Shown: positions 44,269 to 54,036, numbered from the stretch's first letter. The stretch is DNA of 64,000 nucleotides from Chaetoderma sp. LZ-2023a (GCA_034401795.1 JAVVLW010002688.1:62001-126000); one strand, 5' to 3'. The notes: a model not told the origin generated them from the letters alone. Translations and numbers: made by a program.

Positions 44269-44640
44269 CATATCTGTGGTGGTTGCCTCACAGACAGCCA
44301 TGATATTAGATACCAAGTGGGCCCACTTCCTAGACGAGTCTCAGTAAATCCCTTGCGACCATCTGCGGAAAAACATCTACGACCGATTTCACCTACGTGA
44401 GGAAATTGAGTTTATCTGCCACTTCTATGGTGTAGAAAGGTTTGGACGTGGCTGCCTCCAGCCGATGCGGCACCAGATCCTCTGTGTCACCTGTGCACAT
44501 GCCAGAGTCTGCCATGGTGCGGATGGTAGGCACTTTGGCGTTCTGCCAAGTGAGCATTGCCAAGGAAGCTGGAAGGGCCTGTGGGTGATGCCCTCATGCC
44601 GATGCGACACTGGTCGTGGCTACGTGTTTGCTTGATTCAG
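44269..44640 (-). pseudogene. Fossil part to the right of the LINE
   Basis: The sequence resumes after the target duplication with a Cys/His-rich coding-like stretch whose frame and strand I could not settle. It is a remnant of the interrupted Polinton-like element. No family is named. Confidence 0.3.
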
Positions 44641-44695
44641 TTTGTTTGATATGGAGACGTGAGGCTGGGCATGTATTTGTGATCCAACATTAAGT

Positions 44696-44706
44696 CTATC
44701 ATCATT

Positions 44707-44740
<34 letters not shown>

Positions 44741-44771
44741 GCATTATGTCTATCATCAACATTATGTCTAA

Positions 44772-44831
<60 letters not shown>

Positions 44832-44880
44832 TATGTCTATCACCATCATCATCATCAGCAGCATTATGTCTATCATCATC
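44696..44880. repeat. (ATC)n microsatellite with GTCT interruptions
   Basis: Runs of ATC are separated by TATGTCTATC and TATGTCTAAC spacers, giving a compound array of about 185 bp. The Met-rich frame on the minus strand is an artefact. Confidence 0.95.
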
Positions 44881-44984
44881 ATCAGTAGTTATAAAATAAG
44901 TGTTTCAGAATAGGACCCCCACCACCACGTGATGCCCTATTAGAGAAATGCGACTGTATAGGTAATCAAGATAACTGAATCTGA

Positions 44985-45856
44985 AACTCAATCAAGGGTT
45001 ACCCTGAAGAACTGTGGAGTTACATGCATGGTGTAGGCTGTGCGGCACGGCGGGAAAAAGTTGCACGATCATTACATGACTGGGGCGACTAAGCAAATGA
45101 ATCGCTTGAGTTCTGGAGAGCTTCTCCTGACCTATCATTCGCAATAGTAGTAGACGAGGTACTCGCCCGAAAAACCCCACCAGGTGCCGAGTTAGGGCTA
45201 GACACTATCCACTGACAGCATTGGCAATGACAGAACGAATACAGTATTTAGATCATCTGCTAACGATCCACAGTATCAATATGGATGATGCTATCGAACC
45301 AAAATAAATGTGTTGCTAGATTTTTTATTTTAGAGTAATATCATCAATGAGGCAGTCGAAGAGGAGGTCGGAGGGAGTGCCTCATCTATGAGATTCTTGT
45401 GCAGGTGTATCTCTGATTTGGGCTTCCTGTATGGGTGCAGGCGTGTCTCTCCTTTGGGCTTCCTGTATGGTGCTGGAACTGGTGGCTCGCTGTGAAGGGT
45501 TGTGGTGGACCCTACGTTGTAATACACCTCCCTATCTGTTAACTTATTGTGATTGCATGTATCCATGGTTCGGAATCTTATGAGTAAACCTATGGGTTTG
45601 TAATGGAAGTTTTGTACTTGCCTGGCATGAATAAACTTATGACATCGTAGGTCTAAATGTAAGTTTTGTACTTGCCTGGCATGGTCTGAGCAATGGATCG
45701 GGGCCCACCGGTGGGTTGGGGCGGACCATACGTTGTAAAACACATCGCAGCTAGCCGTCCCTCTGTTCTGACAGCCCACCTCCTTCCTGTAGCCGCCGAT
45801 CCGTCATCCGTGGCTCCCACCACCCTCTGTTCTGAAACACTTATTTTATCACTACT
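44985..45856. other. Unassigned stretch, possibly the right end of the fossil
   Basis: 44985-45200 has a plus-strand coding-like phrase (GYPEELWSYMHGVGCAARRE) and 45360-45500 contains a repeated GGGCTTCCTGTATGG. 45609-45690 holds a direct repeat of AGTTTTGTACTTGCCTGGCA. No gene is called. Confidence 0.3.
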
Positions 45857-46031
45857 CAGCAACAGCACCCAGTCAAATTAGTTTTAAAATATTCAACAGC
45901 TTACCAATGTATTTTTTTTGGAAATTGACAGTCAGGGATGTTCAGAGATCGATCGATCCCAACACGAGCGAGGTGTAGGTGGAGCTTAGCTAGAGATGGG
46001 CGGGGCATAGCTAAAATCGGAAAGGTCCATT
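45857..46031 (-). mobile_element. Family A half copy (one core arm plus A side)
   Basis: CAGCAACAGCACCCAGTCAA leads into an A side with AGATCGATCGATCCC, GGTGGAGCTTAGCTAG, GGGCGGGGCATAGC and end GGAAAGGTCCATTA. The B side and other arm are absent. Confidence 0.85.
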
Positions 46032-46690
46032 ACATTCCCAGAGGTCAAGAAATGTTGTCCACTTCTTAAAATCGGACAACTGTGCATTGTTGTGATGGAC
46101 AAATGTTAAGAAAGCAATATATTGGTGTTTATAGCTTGAGAAGTAAAGCACCATCTAACAAATCTTAAGGGTCTATGTTCTTTTATTTCTTGGAGCTGTG
46201 TTAGTACTATGTCAACTATCAGAATGTCCGTTTATGAAAGCAGCAGAAAAATGTGATTATGAGTTAATGAAAAATGAAATGAACATAACCATGTGTCTAA
46301 ATCAATTAGAGTGAAAATGACGACGCATATTGTTTATATTTGCGACCCCTAAATATCAGACAATATATCTGCTAATTGTATTTGAACACGAAATTCACTA
46401 TCAGAGTCTGATTTATCACCTTCATTCGAGCTATCATCGTCAGTTGATCTGTATCTTACAGTTCATTCTCTATCGTGTCTATTCCATTCTCTAAAATACC
46501 TGCCACCACGTGGGCTGTAAGCGCTGTTCATCCCTTACATTCCAGTCATTATTCTAAGTTGGTGCAGGGATATAGTCTTTTGGCAGATGGGCTCGCTTGT
46601 AAATAAATATCTGATAGCTAGCTCTCTTTATGACACAAACCAGTATCTGCACATGAGATGACGACGATGCCGGCGGCGACAGCGACGATG
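46032..46690. other. Gene 2 intron, nothing recognised
   Basis: AT-rich unique-looking sequence with no exon, tandem array or shared family. Confidence 0.4.
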
Positions 46691-47070
46691 GTGGTGGTGG
46701 AGATTGTGGTGGTGGTGGTGGTGGTGGTGGTGGTGGTGGTGGTGGTGGTGGTGGTGGTGGTGGTGGTGGTGGTGGTGGTGGTGGTGGTGGTGGTGGTGCC
46801 GCCGCTTCCGCCGGCAACGACAGCTGAAGAAATCCATTTCTGTCCTCGTGAAAGTATATCCTAATCTGGCTATTATACTTGGTGGTTTTCATGAGGGAGA
46901 GTGCTTTATGAGTATTATTAGAGAAGGGAGATAGGAAGGGAGATGGAGAGAGAGAGAGGGAGAGAGAGAGAGAGAGAGTGGGAGGGGGGTGCGGGGAGGG
47001 AAAGAGAGCGGGAGGAGTGATGGATCGAGGGAGGGAGCGAGAGGGAGAGGGAGGGAGGGAGCATGGCAGT
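46690..47070. repeat. (GGT)n microsatellite and GA/GGGA-rich tract
   Basis: About 31 GGT units lie at 46706-46798, and degenerate GAGA/GGGAGG sequence at 46920-47070. Long Val, Trp, His and Pro frames in both strands come from the array. Confidence 0.95.
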
Positions 47071-47138
47071 AGAATTAGCATCTTCAAGAAGCGCAAAATA
47101 CGCTACCATACATTGCATCAAGCCGTTATATCAAGTAC

Positions 47139-48520
47139 ATGGCGTCTTTGCTTCTCTATCCCAAGGACATGCACACTCTGCCTGAAAACCACCCAAAGGT
47201 TCATGATAAATTCATGAAAGGTAGTTTTACTGTACACCAATTAGATAGTAAATTAAATTCTGTATGGCCAGACATGGCACTGGAACCAACACCAAGGAAG
47301 GAAAAACAGCATTATTCAAGGCAATATCCCGGGCTCCGGCTGCTAGAGATAAGTATGTGAAGACTGCACCGTTTGCGGCCAAGGTGTCACAAAGTTTTCT
47401 GTCAATGGCGAAGTTAGATTAACATTATGCAACTCACCATCGGCACTCAGCCAAGCAGGCACTAAAGGAGCAGTAGTTAGTTAAGAAAATCAAAAGTCTT
47501 ATCACAGAGAAAATGTTGAATCCATTCTGCTACAACAACTATGTTGATCTAATAAATATAGTTATTTGGGAGAAGGCTGCCACCATTGACTTGACAGAAG
47601 TAACATGTAGGAGGCGATGAAAATTACAGAGGATAAAGCTTCCAGTAAGATAGAATCACCAAAGCTGATTACCTTTGCATCCAATAAGAAGGGTTACGCA
47701 TCCAAGAAGCAAAACCATATCACAATCTATCAAGACGAATGTGCAGTTACATGGGCGCTTTGCTTTTAGGAAAGCATTGATGACAATACCAGAAAGGTTG
47801 AGTTTTCACATGAATTGACAAATTACTTAACATCATTGTTTTAAATTGACCCAATACTTCATGATATATGGGAGAGAGGAGGGGGTTGGGGGTGGGGGAT
47901 ACTTCAACAAGGATATACAATGTGACAGGGCAGCAAACCTGATTTTCTGACAGCTCTGATAGCAGAAGCTGCGCCTAAATTTATAGAACCAACATCTTTA
48001 CCAGACTGTTACCGGTCAATAGTATATATTATAGATGTAATGGCTTTTATCAACAGATTCCAGCACCTAGGTGCGCGAACCATCGGTGATCTTGGAAAGG
48101 CGCTGCGTTCATAACATTCTCAAATTGAACCCCAGCAAGTGTGGATGTGTCAACATTGTAGGTGTTCGGTATGATTCCATTGATGATAGTACTCTAAAAG
48201 GTGATGAGAGACAGAGGAGGTATCAGATTAACATATCCAGGGTTTTTTCTGTATCACACAATCTAATCATTCCTGACTGGAAGCTGTTCATGACCCACCA
48301 ACACCCCCAACAGCAACCCACCCCCACCCACCCACCCCCAAAGACAAAGCTAATTTGCAAGAGTTTATTGTCAACTCGGGAGTCTGAAAATGTGGATTCT
48401 CTTCCAGATGGCCTGATTATTATTCTAGGCGGAAGGGACCAAGACAAACGCCACACTGCCGCTGTTTCGAACACGTCAAGTACTGCTATAGATCGAAAAT
48501 GTGGATTCTCTTCCTAATGA
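47139..48520 (+). pseudogene. Fossil of a dispersed repetitive ORF family of unknown function
   Basis: Pieces such as HPKVHDKFMKGSFTVHQLDS with VWPDMALE (47170-47285) and FGVRYDS-like RYDSIDDSTLKGDERQRR (48168-48222) match, from memory, a large uncharacterised protein family repeated in many invertebrate genomes. The copy is broken at many places. Whether the family belongs to a transposon or a virus-like element is not clear from the sequence. A short G-rich insertion (47878-47900) is also present. Confidence 0.4.
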
Positions 48521-49375
48521 CATAACTATGATTCTGAGCAGAATTACCAAAGACGAAGGAGACACTGTCACTATTTCGAATATAACAAGTATAATTATTA
48601 ATTTATAGGTATGTTGTGCAGAGATTGTGAAGAAGCAGACACGCGGATTATGGCTCACTTAACTCAGGATGGGCGGGGCATAGTTAAAATTGCATTCCTA
48701 TATGACTTTGGCAACTTCTGCAATAATGGCTTTGAACTCCATGTTGTTGGGTAGAAAATGTATGGGGAAAGGTTAAAGGTCACACACTTATTTCTGATTG
48801 GCCAGGAAGTGAGCGACATATGAGACGCACGCGACCTTATTAAAATAGGTTTTATTCCTGAAATGTAAATTCTTTTAAACATTAACGCGGTTGTCATCAA
48901 AGTTACAAGTTTTCGTTTTTGGGGCATAAATTACCTCCATTTACCCATACAAGTCGAGTAAGGCGCTTTGATCAAGTGAAATATTACTTTTCATTCCAAG
49001 CTTCCACCCCTACCACTAACTTTGCAGATTTCTAGAGTGCATCTTACATCTCATTAATATGCTGGTGTTTTGCGTTATAAGCTATATCTTATCCACAACA
49101 ATTAAGGTATTATTTAAGCGATGACGTCATACCACAAAAATCATTCACACGATGACCTCACTCCGTGATTCTCATGAGGAATTGAAGAAAATTACTTTCC
49201 CCCAATTTAAGCTCTAGAGTTATTTATATTGTGATTAAAATGTACGAATTCGTGAACAACTTACCCGTTTGCTCACAGATACGGCTTAATATGCTCATTT
49301 CAGTCACGTTTGCTCATGGATCTGCAGATGTAATTCTCCAAAGTGATATGCGTAATTTGTATTGTGTTTTGCCTT
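48521..49375. other. Gene 2 intron 1, right end
   Basis: 48482-48600 holds a diverged duplicate of 48380-48480 (AAAATGTGGATTCTCTTCC twice). 48668-48693 is a relic GGATGGGCGGGGCATAGT of a family A end. No exon is seen before 49379. Confidence 0.4.
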
Positions 49376-49378
49376 TAG

Positions 49379-49496
49379 TTGTGGACGTTGGTGTGATCGC
49401 AAAAGGTGGAGGAGGTAGAGGAGGTGGAGGTGGTGGCCGAGGTGGTGGAAGCAAAGGAGGAAGTAAAGGCAGTGGAGGTGGGAGAACAGGCTCAAG
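49379..49496 (+). CDS. Gene 2 exon 2: Gly/Arg/Lys-rich N-terminal region
   Basis: This 118-nt exon runs from acceptor TTTTGCCTTTAG to donor GTAACG. It has two bases of overhang at each end and 38 codons. It encodes VDVGVIAKGGGGRGGGGG and then RGGGSKGGSKGSGGGRTGS. The first seven residues complete the signal peptide of exon 1. The rest is a flexible GRG/GSK repeat like the start of mature Shadoo (AAKGGRGG) and of invertebrate CX-module membrane proteins. The upstream overhang (A from 30847) and downstream overhang (AG joining A at 52049, Arg) both fit. The open frame extends left to 49231, but that part would be intron. Confidence 0.6.
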
Positions 49497-49505
49497 GTAA
49501 CGCAG

Positions 49506-49775
49506 CAATGCACCTTTCGAGTTTTAGCCATGTCCCGTCCATCTCTAGCTAAGCTCCACCAAAACCTCGTGTTGGGATCGATCGATCTCTGAAATTCAAA
49601 TTAGTTTCAAAATATTCAACAGAATATTTATTAAATGGTAAAGACATACAAATCGCACAACGCGTTAAGGACGGACTATATCGAGTCATACACGATGGCA
49701 TCTTACACGTCACGTAGTTTATTATGACGTAATATGACGTCATAAGATGGATGAATAAACTTGGAAAGGTCCATT
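49506..49775 (+). mobile_element. Family A MITE 10 bp after the exon 2 donor, core mostly lost
   Basis: CACCTTTCGAGTTTTAGCC (A end), GATCGATCGATCTCTG, one arm TTAGTTTCAAAATATTCAAC, then a B side with TGACGTCA and end TTGGAAAGGTCC-ATT are present. It lies immediately downstream of exon 2, the same relative position as the copies after the transmembrane exons. Confidence 0.85.
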
Positions 49776-49949
49776 TAATTTGATTGAATAATTGTACCGA
49801 TTTTGTTCTCAATATCAGTTAACATATCTATACCTACATAGCGACTAGCCAACCAACATAATAACGAGGGTTACTGGGCCGGTATTGGGCCAAACTCAGG
49901 TCAATACGGCCTAGTAATGGGCCAGTATCGACCCAGTAACCTGCGTTAT

Positions 49950-50095
49950 CAGGAAATCAGCCAGAGCGTGATTAAGGCAAGGGCTAACGGGGCTGCAGCC
50001 CAGGAGCCCGAAAATAAGGGTGTCCCAAATCAAAACGAACTATCGCATTTTCCCCATTTGAATCCCAGTATCTCGCTTTTACAGTCACGATATAC
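49950..50095 (+). repeat. Family E dispersed repeat
   Basis: GTGATTAAGGCAAGGGCTAA, CGGGGCTGCAGCCC, CCCAAATCAAAACG and TATCGCATTTTCCCCA match the minus strand of 7170-7345. Confidence 0.7.
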
Positions 50096-50097
50096 GT

Positions 50098-50182
50098 AAG
50101 TTGTTGAAAGTTTTGAAACCAATTTGACTGAATGCTGATGCAGGTTTCGGTCAAATCAGTTTTAAAATATTCAACAGCATTT
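50098..50182. mobile_element. Family A core, both arms, diverged
   Basis: GTTGAAAGTTTTGAAACC, GACTGAATGCTGATGCAGG and mirrored TCAAATCAGTTTTAAAATA with TTCAACAGC remain. The side arms are absent. Confidence 0.75.
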
Positions 50183-50223
50183 TGACACATGTAACCAATT
50201 CATTATATTTGAGGGGTAATACT

Positions 50224-50231
50224 GTGGTGGT

Positions 50232-50287
<56 letters not shown>

Positions 50288-50398
50288 CAGCAGCAATCGC
50301 GGTAGCAGCAGCCATTCCCTACTTGACCCACCCGATAAGGGGCATGCATACCTATTTAGCCCTAGGACCCAAATAGGCTTAATCCGGCTCTGGAACCA
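50224..50398 (-). repeat. Family F dispersed repeat with trinucleotide tail
   Basis: Read on the minus strand it starts AGAGCCGGATTAAGCCTA and passes through CCCTTATCGGGTGGGTCAAG and GGGAATGGCTGCTGCTA. It ends in about 19 GCC followed by ACC units. It is the counterpart of 3893-4059, which ends in ACT units. Confidence 0.7.
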
Positions 50399-50479
50399 AT
50401 ATATACATACCTCCATACCAATCTATCTATCTATCTGCAATGCCAATGTATTCATCAACGAGAAGGTTCCGTTCCCAGA

Positions 50480-50585
50480 ACTAATGATTGATACTATCTA
50501 AACTACCTACAGTTATTCCAGAGCCGCAAATATGAAAAATGATTGGTAACAAATATTGTAGCGGAGGTATAGAGTTAAGGGAAGA
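50480..50585 (+). other. Intron block conserved with gene 1
   Basis: CTAAACTACCTACAG, GCCGCAAATATGAAA and AACAAATATTG pair with 3450-3565. In both genes it lies upstream of the Ala/Gly-Tyr exon. Confidence 0.5.
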
Positions 50586-50812
50586 TATACTTCTGGATAT
50601 AGCAGAGTCGGTTGTCTATCTTGTATTTCTGGAGATTTGCATTTGGAAAATGTATTGTCTGGTAAGATTTTAGTACTGGACCTGTAAATAGTTATGGACA
50701 TCGGATCCCAGTAAAGGAGTAGTTATAGTGTAGGACCCTGCGGCTCTGCGTGCGTCCATGCCCTCGTGTATCATAGGCTACCCAGGATGAATGGAGGTGA
50801 GTCTAATGGATG

Positions 50813-51245
50813 GATCCAATCGCTCACTCAAGTCATGGTCATAATGAATTACTTCACATATAGACGGACGTCACAATCATAATTGAGGGAGGATACATCG
50901 TCATGAAGCTGATAAACTCCGTTAAGTGTACGAACTGCCTGGCTTTGTTTGATTTTCTGGTGAATATTTTAAAACTAATTTGCCATAGGCAGCAACAGCA
51001 CCCAGTCAAATTAGTTTCAAAATATTCAACAGCTTACCTGGATAATGTAGTGTAGGAGACTTCCCTTCATGTATCCCAACTGCCTATTGGGACGGTCGAC
51101 GTCGCTTTTACAGTACCTGTATAATTACCGTGAAATGGAATTTTGAGAATTCGTGGTTCAAAGTGTAAAAATCGATCCCAACACGCACAAAACGTGGGCG
51201 GAGCTTAGCTGGAAATTGGCGTGGCCTAGCTAGATCTGGACCCTT
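50813..51245 (-). mobile_element. Family A subfamily 2 MITE, full but diverged
   Basis: It starts GGATCCAATCGCTC and ends AGCTAGATCTGGACCC. The core retains one long arm (CAGCAACAGCACCCAGTCAA, TTTCAAAATATTCAAC) and part of the other. An extra segment with a second ACCTGTATAATTACC is present in the A side. Confidence 0.75.
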
Positions 51246-51576
51246 TATCCAAGCCTATAGCGAGAATACAATCTATGTAGGGTAGTCGGCAGTTAAAATA
51301 CCGAACTTTGTGGGTCCGAGCCTCATCACAGGTAGTATATTTCACATTTAAAGATGGCTTGGTGTAATTGAAGTAAATGTCTCAGGATATCCGTCAAATC
51401 ATACAAACTCGAGCGTTGATGTTCAGCAAGTTAGATATCTAGTGAGCGTTGGTATTCAACAAGCCAAAATGGGAGTCAGTCCACGAGATCTAACCACTGT
51501 CATCCAGCCCATGTAGGGGACTAATAAAAGTCGTACATTTCTGTCATATCGGTGCGTTCTTTCATAACCCGGTTAC

Positions 51577-51775
51577 TTAAAGGTGCATATTCACACCAGA
51601 ATGGTTGAAAATAAAATTGCTAAAATTGCATACTTTTATAAGCTTAAATTATGTGCCTATGTGTAATGATTTATTTCGTCTCATTACATATAGGCTCACA
51701 GTTTAAGCCCCTAAAAGTGTATAATTTAAAAAAAAAATTCTTTTCAGAAATTGTACTGTAAATATGCACCTTTAA
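51577..51775. mobile_element. Family C foldback MITE, complete
   Basis: The left arm TTAAAGGTGCATATTCACA, then CATACTTTTATAAGCTT and ATGTGCCTATGTGTAA is mirrored by ACATATAGGCTCACAG, AAGCCCCTAAAAGTGTAT and AAATATGCACCTTTAA. The whole 199 bp is one palindrome. A half copy is at 25485. Confidence 0.85.
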
Positions 51776-51869
51776 TAGACCTACTAACTAAAGGTGCATA
51801 CCCTGGTGCAATATATTAACTTTTTAGCACTCATATAAGCCAAAAACGGCGTCTGCACTGGTATTGAGA

Positions 51870-52010
51870 AATGCCCATTTGCAAACAAAGAGATGACTAT
51901 TTTTTTGAAAATTTACCACTGGGAAGACTGGTTCGATAACCGAGGCAGTCATGCCAGTGGTAAATTTTCAAAAATAGTCTTCTCTTGGTTTGCAAATGTA
52001 CATTTCCTAT
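51870..52010. mobile_element. Family B palindromic MITE, complete
   Basis: The arms CATTTGCAAACAAAGAGATG, TGAAAATTTACCACTGGGAA and their mirror CCAGTGGTAAATTTTCAAAA, TCTTCTCTTGGTTTGCAAAT meet at a short GGTTCGATAACCGAGGC loop. It lies just before gene 2 exon 3. Confidence 0.85.
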
Positions 52011-52048
52011 CAGAAAACTTGAAATGGTTAACTCATTCTCAATGGCAG

Positions 52049-52146
52049 ATCATCAAGTACAACAGCGAAAGCTGCGATTCTTGCTGGCGCATATTATGGA
52101 TCAAGCAGCTATATGAGCAGGAGACGGTACAGGGATGGAGAATATG
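52049..52146 (+). CDS. Gene 2 exon 3: Ala/Gly-Tyr hydrophobic patch followed by Arg-rich patch
   Basis: This 98-nt exon runs from acceptor AATGGCAG to donor GTACAG. It has one base of overhang on each side and 32 codons: AKAAILAGAYYGSSS, then YMSRRRYRDGEY. Exon length, phase and most residues agree with 3755-3852. Joined to exon 2 it gives a Gly-rich stretch, hydrophobic AAILAGAYYG and a basic Tyr/Arg patch, the order seen in Shadoo/PrP and in CX-module proteins. The last 75 bp (from 52072) are also part of the 248-bp inverted repeat, so a second antisense copy of half this exon lies near 54900. The GTACAG donor is weak but is aligned with GTATAG in gene 1. Confidence 0.65.
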
Positions 52147-52319
52147 GTACAGTATTAGCCACATTAATTTTTAACTCCATATATGGTCATAAAACAGTGC
52201 CTGTCTTAGAGAATATTAGTCCTTGAAATGGGTCCATCATATTGACGTTTATTCTACTCCTCTCTCACCCTCTACACCCCCCCCCCCCATTCTCGCTCCC
52301 TGTCTCCATCGCTCCTCGC
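52072..52319 (+). repeat. Left arm of a 248-bp inverted repeat
   Basis: It starts CTGCGATTCTTGCTGGCG and ends CATCGCTCCTCGC. By eye it is identical to the reverse complement of 54699-54945 except for one base in a C run (12 versus 11). It spans most of exon 3, its donor and the start of the next intron. Confidence 0.9.
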
Positions 52320-52489
52320 TCCCTCCCATCCCCATTCTGGGTCTCTCTCGCCCTCCCTCCCTTCCCCTCTCCCCAACCAAATCTCTCATCCTCTCTCGCT
52401 ACTTCTGCCACCCCCCCCCCCTCCCACACCACCCATTTTCTGCCTCTCTCTCCCCCCCCCCCTCCCGCCCTCACTCCCCTCCCCCCTCT

Positions 52490-52501
52490 CTCTCTCTCTC
52501 T

Positions 52502-52536
<35 letters not shown>

Positions 52537-52556
52537 CCCCTCTCTCTCTCTCTCTC
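52490..52556. repeat. (CT)n and (CCTG)n microsatellite
   Basis: CT units flank about eight CCTG units directly before exon 4. It is the counterpart of the 1.15-kb CT tract in gene 1. A broader C/T-rich region extends from 52245. Confidence 0.95.
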
Positions 52557-52594
52557 TTGTGTGTGTGATCGAATTGCTTTGTTATTCAATTTAG

Positions 52595-52742
52595 ACCCTA
52601 CCGTCTGTGAGAACACACAAGACACTGATTCCAATAACACCGTGTATGGAAAGTTCATATGCCCCATGCAATATCAGCCCGATGAGTATACGTATTGCTG
52701 CGGAGCTGAAGGCGACCAAACCTGCTGTACAATCTGGGATGA
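52595..52742 (+). CDS. Gene 2 exon 4: six-cysteine ectodomain (Shisa or CX-module-like)
   Basis: This 148-nt exon runs from acceptor ATTCAATTTAG to donor GTATGT, with two bases of overhang at each end and 48 codons. It encodes PTVCENTQD, NNTVYGKFICPM, YCCGAEGDQTCC and TIWD. Cysteine spacing C-x17-C-x11-CC-x7-CC equals gene 1. NNT is a possible N-glycosylation site, conserved in both. The incoming G completes Asp (GAC) and the outgoing GA is completed by T of exon 5 (GAT, Asp). It would form the disulphide-rich module next to the membrane. Confidence 0.8.
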
Positions 52743-52777
52743 GTATGTGAACGTTGATGTTAGAATGGCATCCCACA

Positions 52778-52889
<112 letters not shown>

Positions 52890-52954
52890 CATACTCATAG
52901 GTACAACAGCAAACTCCTGAACAAGTCTGTCAGGTGATAACATCTGGAATAGAG

Positions 52955-53347
52955 GGATCCATTCTTAGCTATGCCACGCCAAGTTCCGTCGTTTTGTGCG
53001 TGCTGGGATCGATTTATATCCTTCAAGGTTAAAAGCCTGAATGGTCAGAATCCCATTTATACGGTAACTATGCATACAAGCTTTTGAATATTTTGGAACT
53101 AATTAGACTGGGTGCTGTTCCCGTAAATAGCAGCAACAGCGCCCAGTCAAATTAGATTCAAAATATTCTAAAGAATGTTTATTAAATAGTAAATCCATCA
53201 AAGACATACAATTCGTACACTTGACGGACTATTCAATATTCAAAACGGAGCTAGATACGCCATTCTTTAGGCATTTGGTTTGAGACGTCAACCTACACGC
53301 GACGTGATTGATTATTACGTTATATACATGAGTGACAGGTCGGATCC
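52955..53347 (+). mobile_element. Family A subfamily 2 MITE, full copy
   Basis: It starts GGATCCATTCTTAGCTATGC and ends GTGACAGGTCGGATCC. Between them lie GATCGATTTATATC, a core palindrome (GGGTGCTGTTCC / AGCAGCAACAGCGCCCAG) and a B side with ACATACAATTCGTACACTTG. This subfamily ends in GGATCC rather than GGACCTTTCC. Confidence 0.85.
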
Positions 53348-53444
53348 AGGCATTGTCCATCATGATACACAAATAGTCTGTTAACCCTTTAACCCTCAAA
53401 TTTGTGTAAACATTTTCAAATTTCTCAAAGAAAATGTCCATTAG

Positions 53445-53568
53445 CTGACCAAGAGAAGACTATTTTTGAAAATTGGCCACTGGAATGACTGGCTCGGTTA
53501 TCGAGTCAGGCATTCCAGAGGTAAAATTTTAAAAATAGTCTTCTCTTGGTCTGCAAATTGGCATTTCT
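53445..53568. mobile_element. Family B palindromic MITE, complete
   Basis: CCAAGAGAAGACTATTTTTG, GGCCACTGGAATGACTGG and the mirror CATTCCAGAGGTAAAATTTT, AATAGTCTTCTCTTGG meet at a GGCTCGGTTATCGAG loop. Confidence 0.85.
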
Positions 53569-53903
53569 CATACAAATAATGGATTTTTATTATGCTCAGT
53601 ACACTATATCCTTTGATACGCCACATGACCCTATTTTTAAGAGTTGGTTGAATGAAAATCTATTTTTATATTGGTTTCCTATCTCGATTTGCGGTAATGT
53701 TATTGAATGGCCTCAGAATATCCCTGAAGGTCATCAGAAAAAAATGGCACCATATCATTCTCTAATCTACATACCATACTAGACACAATTATGAAAGCAT
53801 CTATTTCCCACGGAATACCATAAGAATATGCACTATATATAATGAATGTACGAATACACATAAATTTAAACTTAAATAAACTTTTTCTTTTTTTAATTTC
53901 TAG

Positions 53904-54025
53904 TGGAGGTCGTATAGCTGGTTTAGTTATTGCTATCATCATTGGTATAACAGTCGTTGCCGTTGTCCTCTATTGTGTTTGTTATAAATGGATCTGGAGG
54001 AGATATATTGAGTAGCGTCACACAG
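53904..54025 (+). CDS. Gene 2 exon 5: transmembrane segment with in-frame stop near its end
   Basis: This 122-nt exon runs from acceptor TTTTTAATTTCTAG to donor GTTCGT. It is the same length and phase as gene 1 (17992-18113). It encodes GGRIAGLVIAIIIGITVVAV, then VLYCVCYKWIWRRYIE, followed by TAG at 54013-54015 where gene 1 reads on. If used, the protein ends after a nine-residue basic cytosolic tail, for a total of about 179 residues. The stop is only 11 nt before the exon junction, too close for typical nonsense-mediated decay. A short-tailed product or a recently damaged gene are both possible. Confidence 0.75.
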
Positions 54026-54036
54026 GTTCGTAATAG

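Larger units (their letters stand above)
37048..45300. mobile_element. Polinton-like fossil element, broken, interrupted by a LINE
   Basis: Small gene remains on both strands fill 37048-40355 and resume at 44269 after the LINE insertion; the right edge near 45300 is approximate. Parts include a packaging-ATPase-like segment, capsid-type fragments, a small coiled-coil protein and an acidic stretch. Together these suggest a Polinton/adintovirus-type element. No polymerase, integrase or terminal inverted repeats are recognised. It is clearly broken, with roughly ten or more breaks. The LINE insertion into it means it is older than that LINE. Confidence 0.5.

Noticed and set aside
46554-47096. 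180-codon Pro-rich minus-strand frame with other Val/Trp/His frames
   Set aside because: Driven by the GGT array and GA-rich tract; no domain outside them.
49231-49378. 5' part of the 89-codon Gly-rich frame as coding
   Set aside because: A good acceptor at 49377-49378 and phase agreement with exon 1 favour the Gly-rich part alone as exon; the upstream part would be intron.
52223-52594. Pro/Ser/Leu frames of 108-123 codons before gene 2 exon 4
   Set aside because: They lie in the pyrimidine-rich intron tract and the conserved exon uses a different start with an acceptor at 52594.
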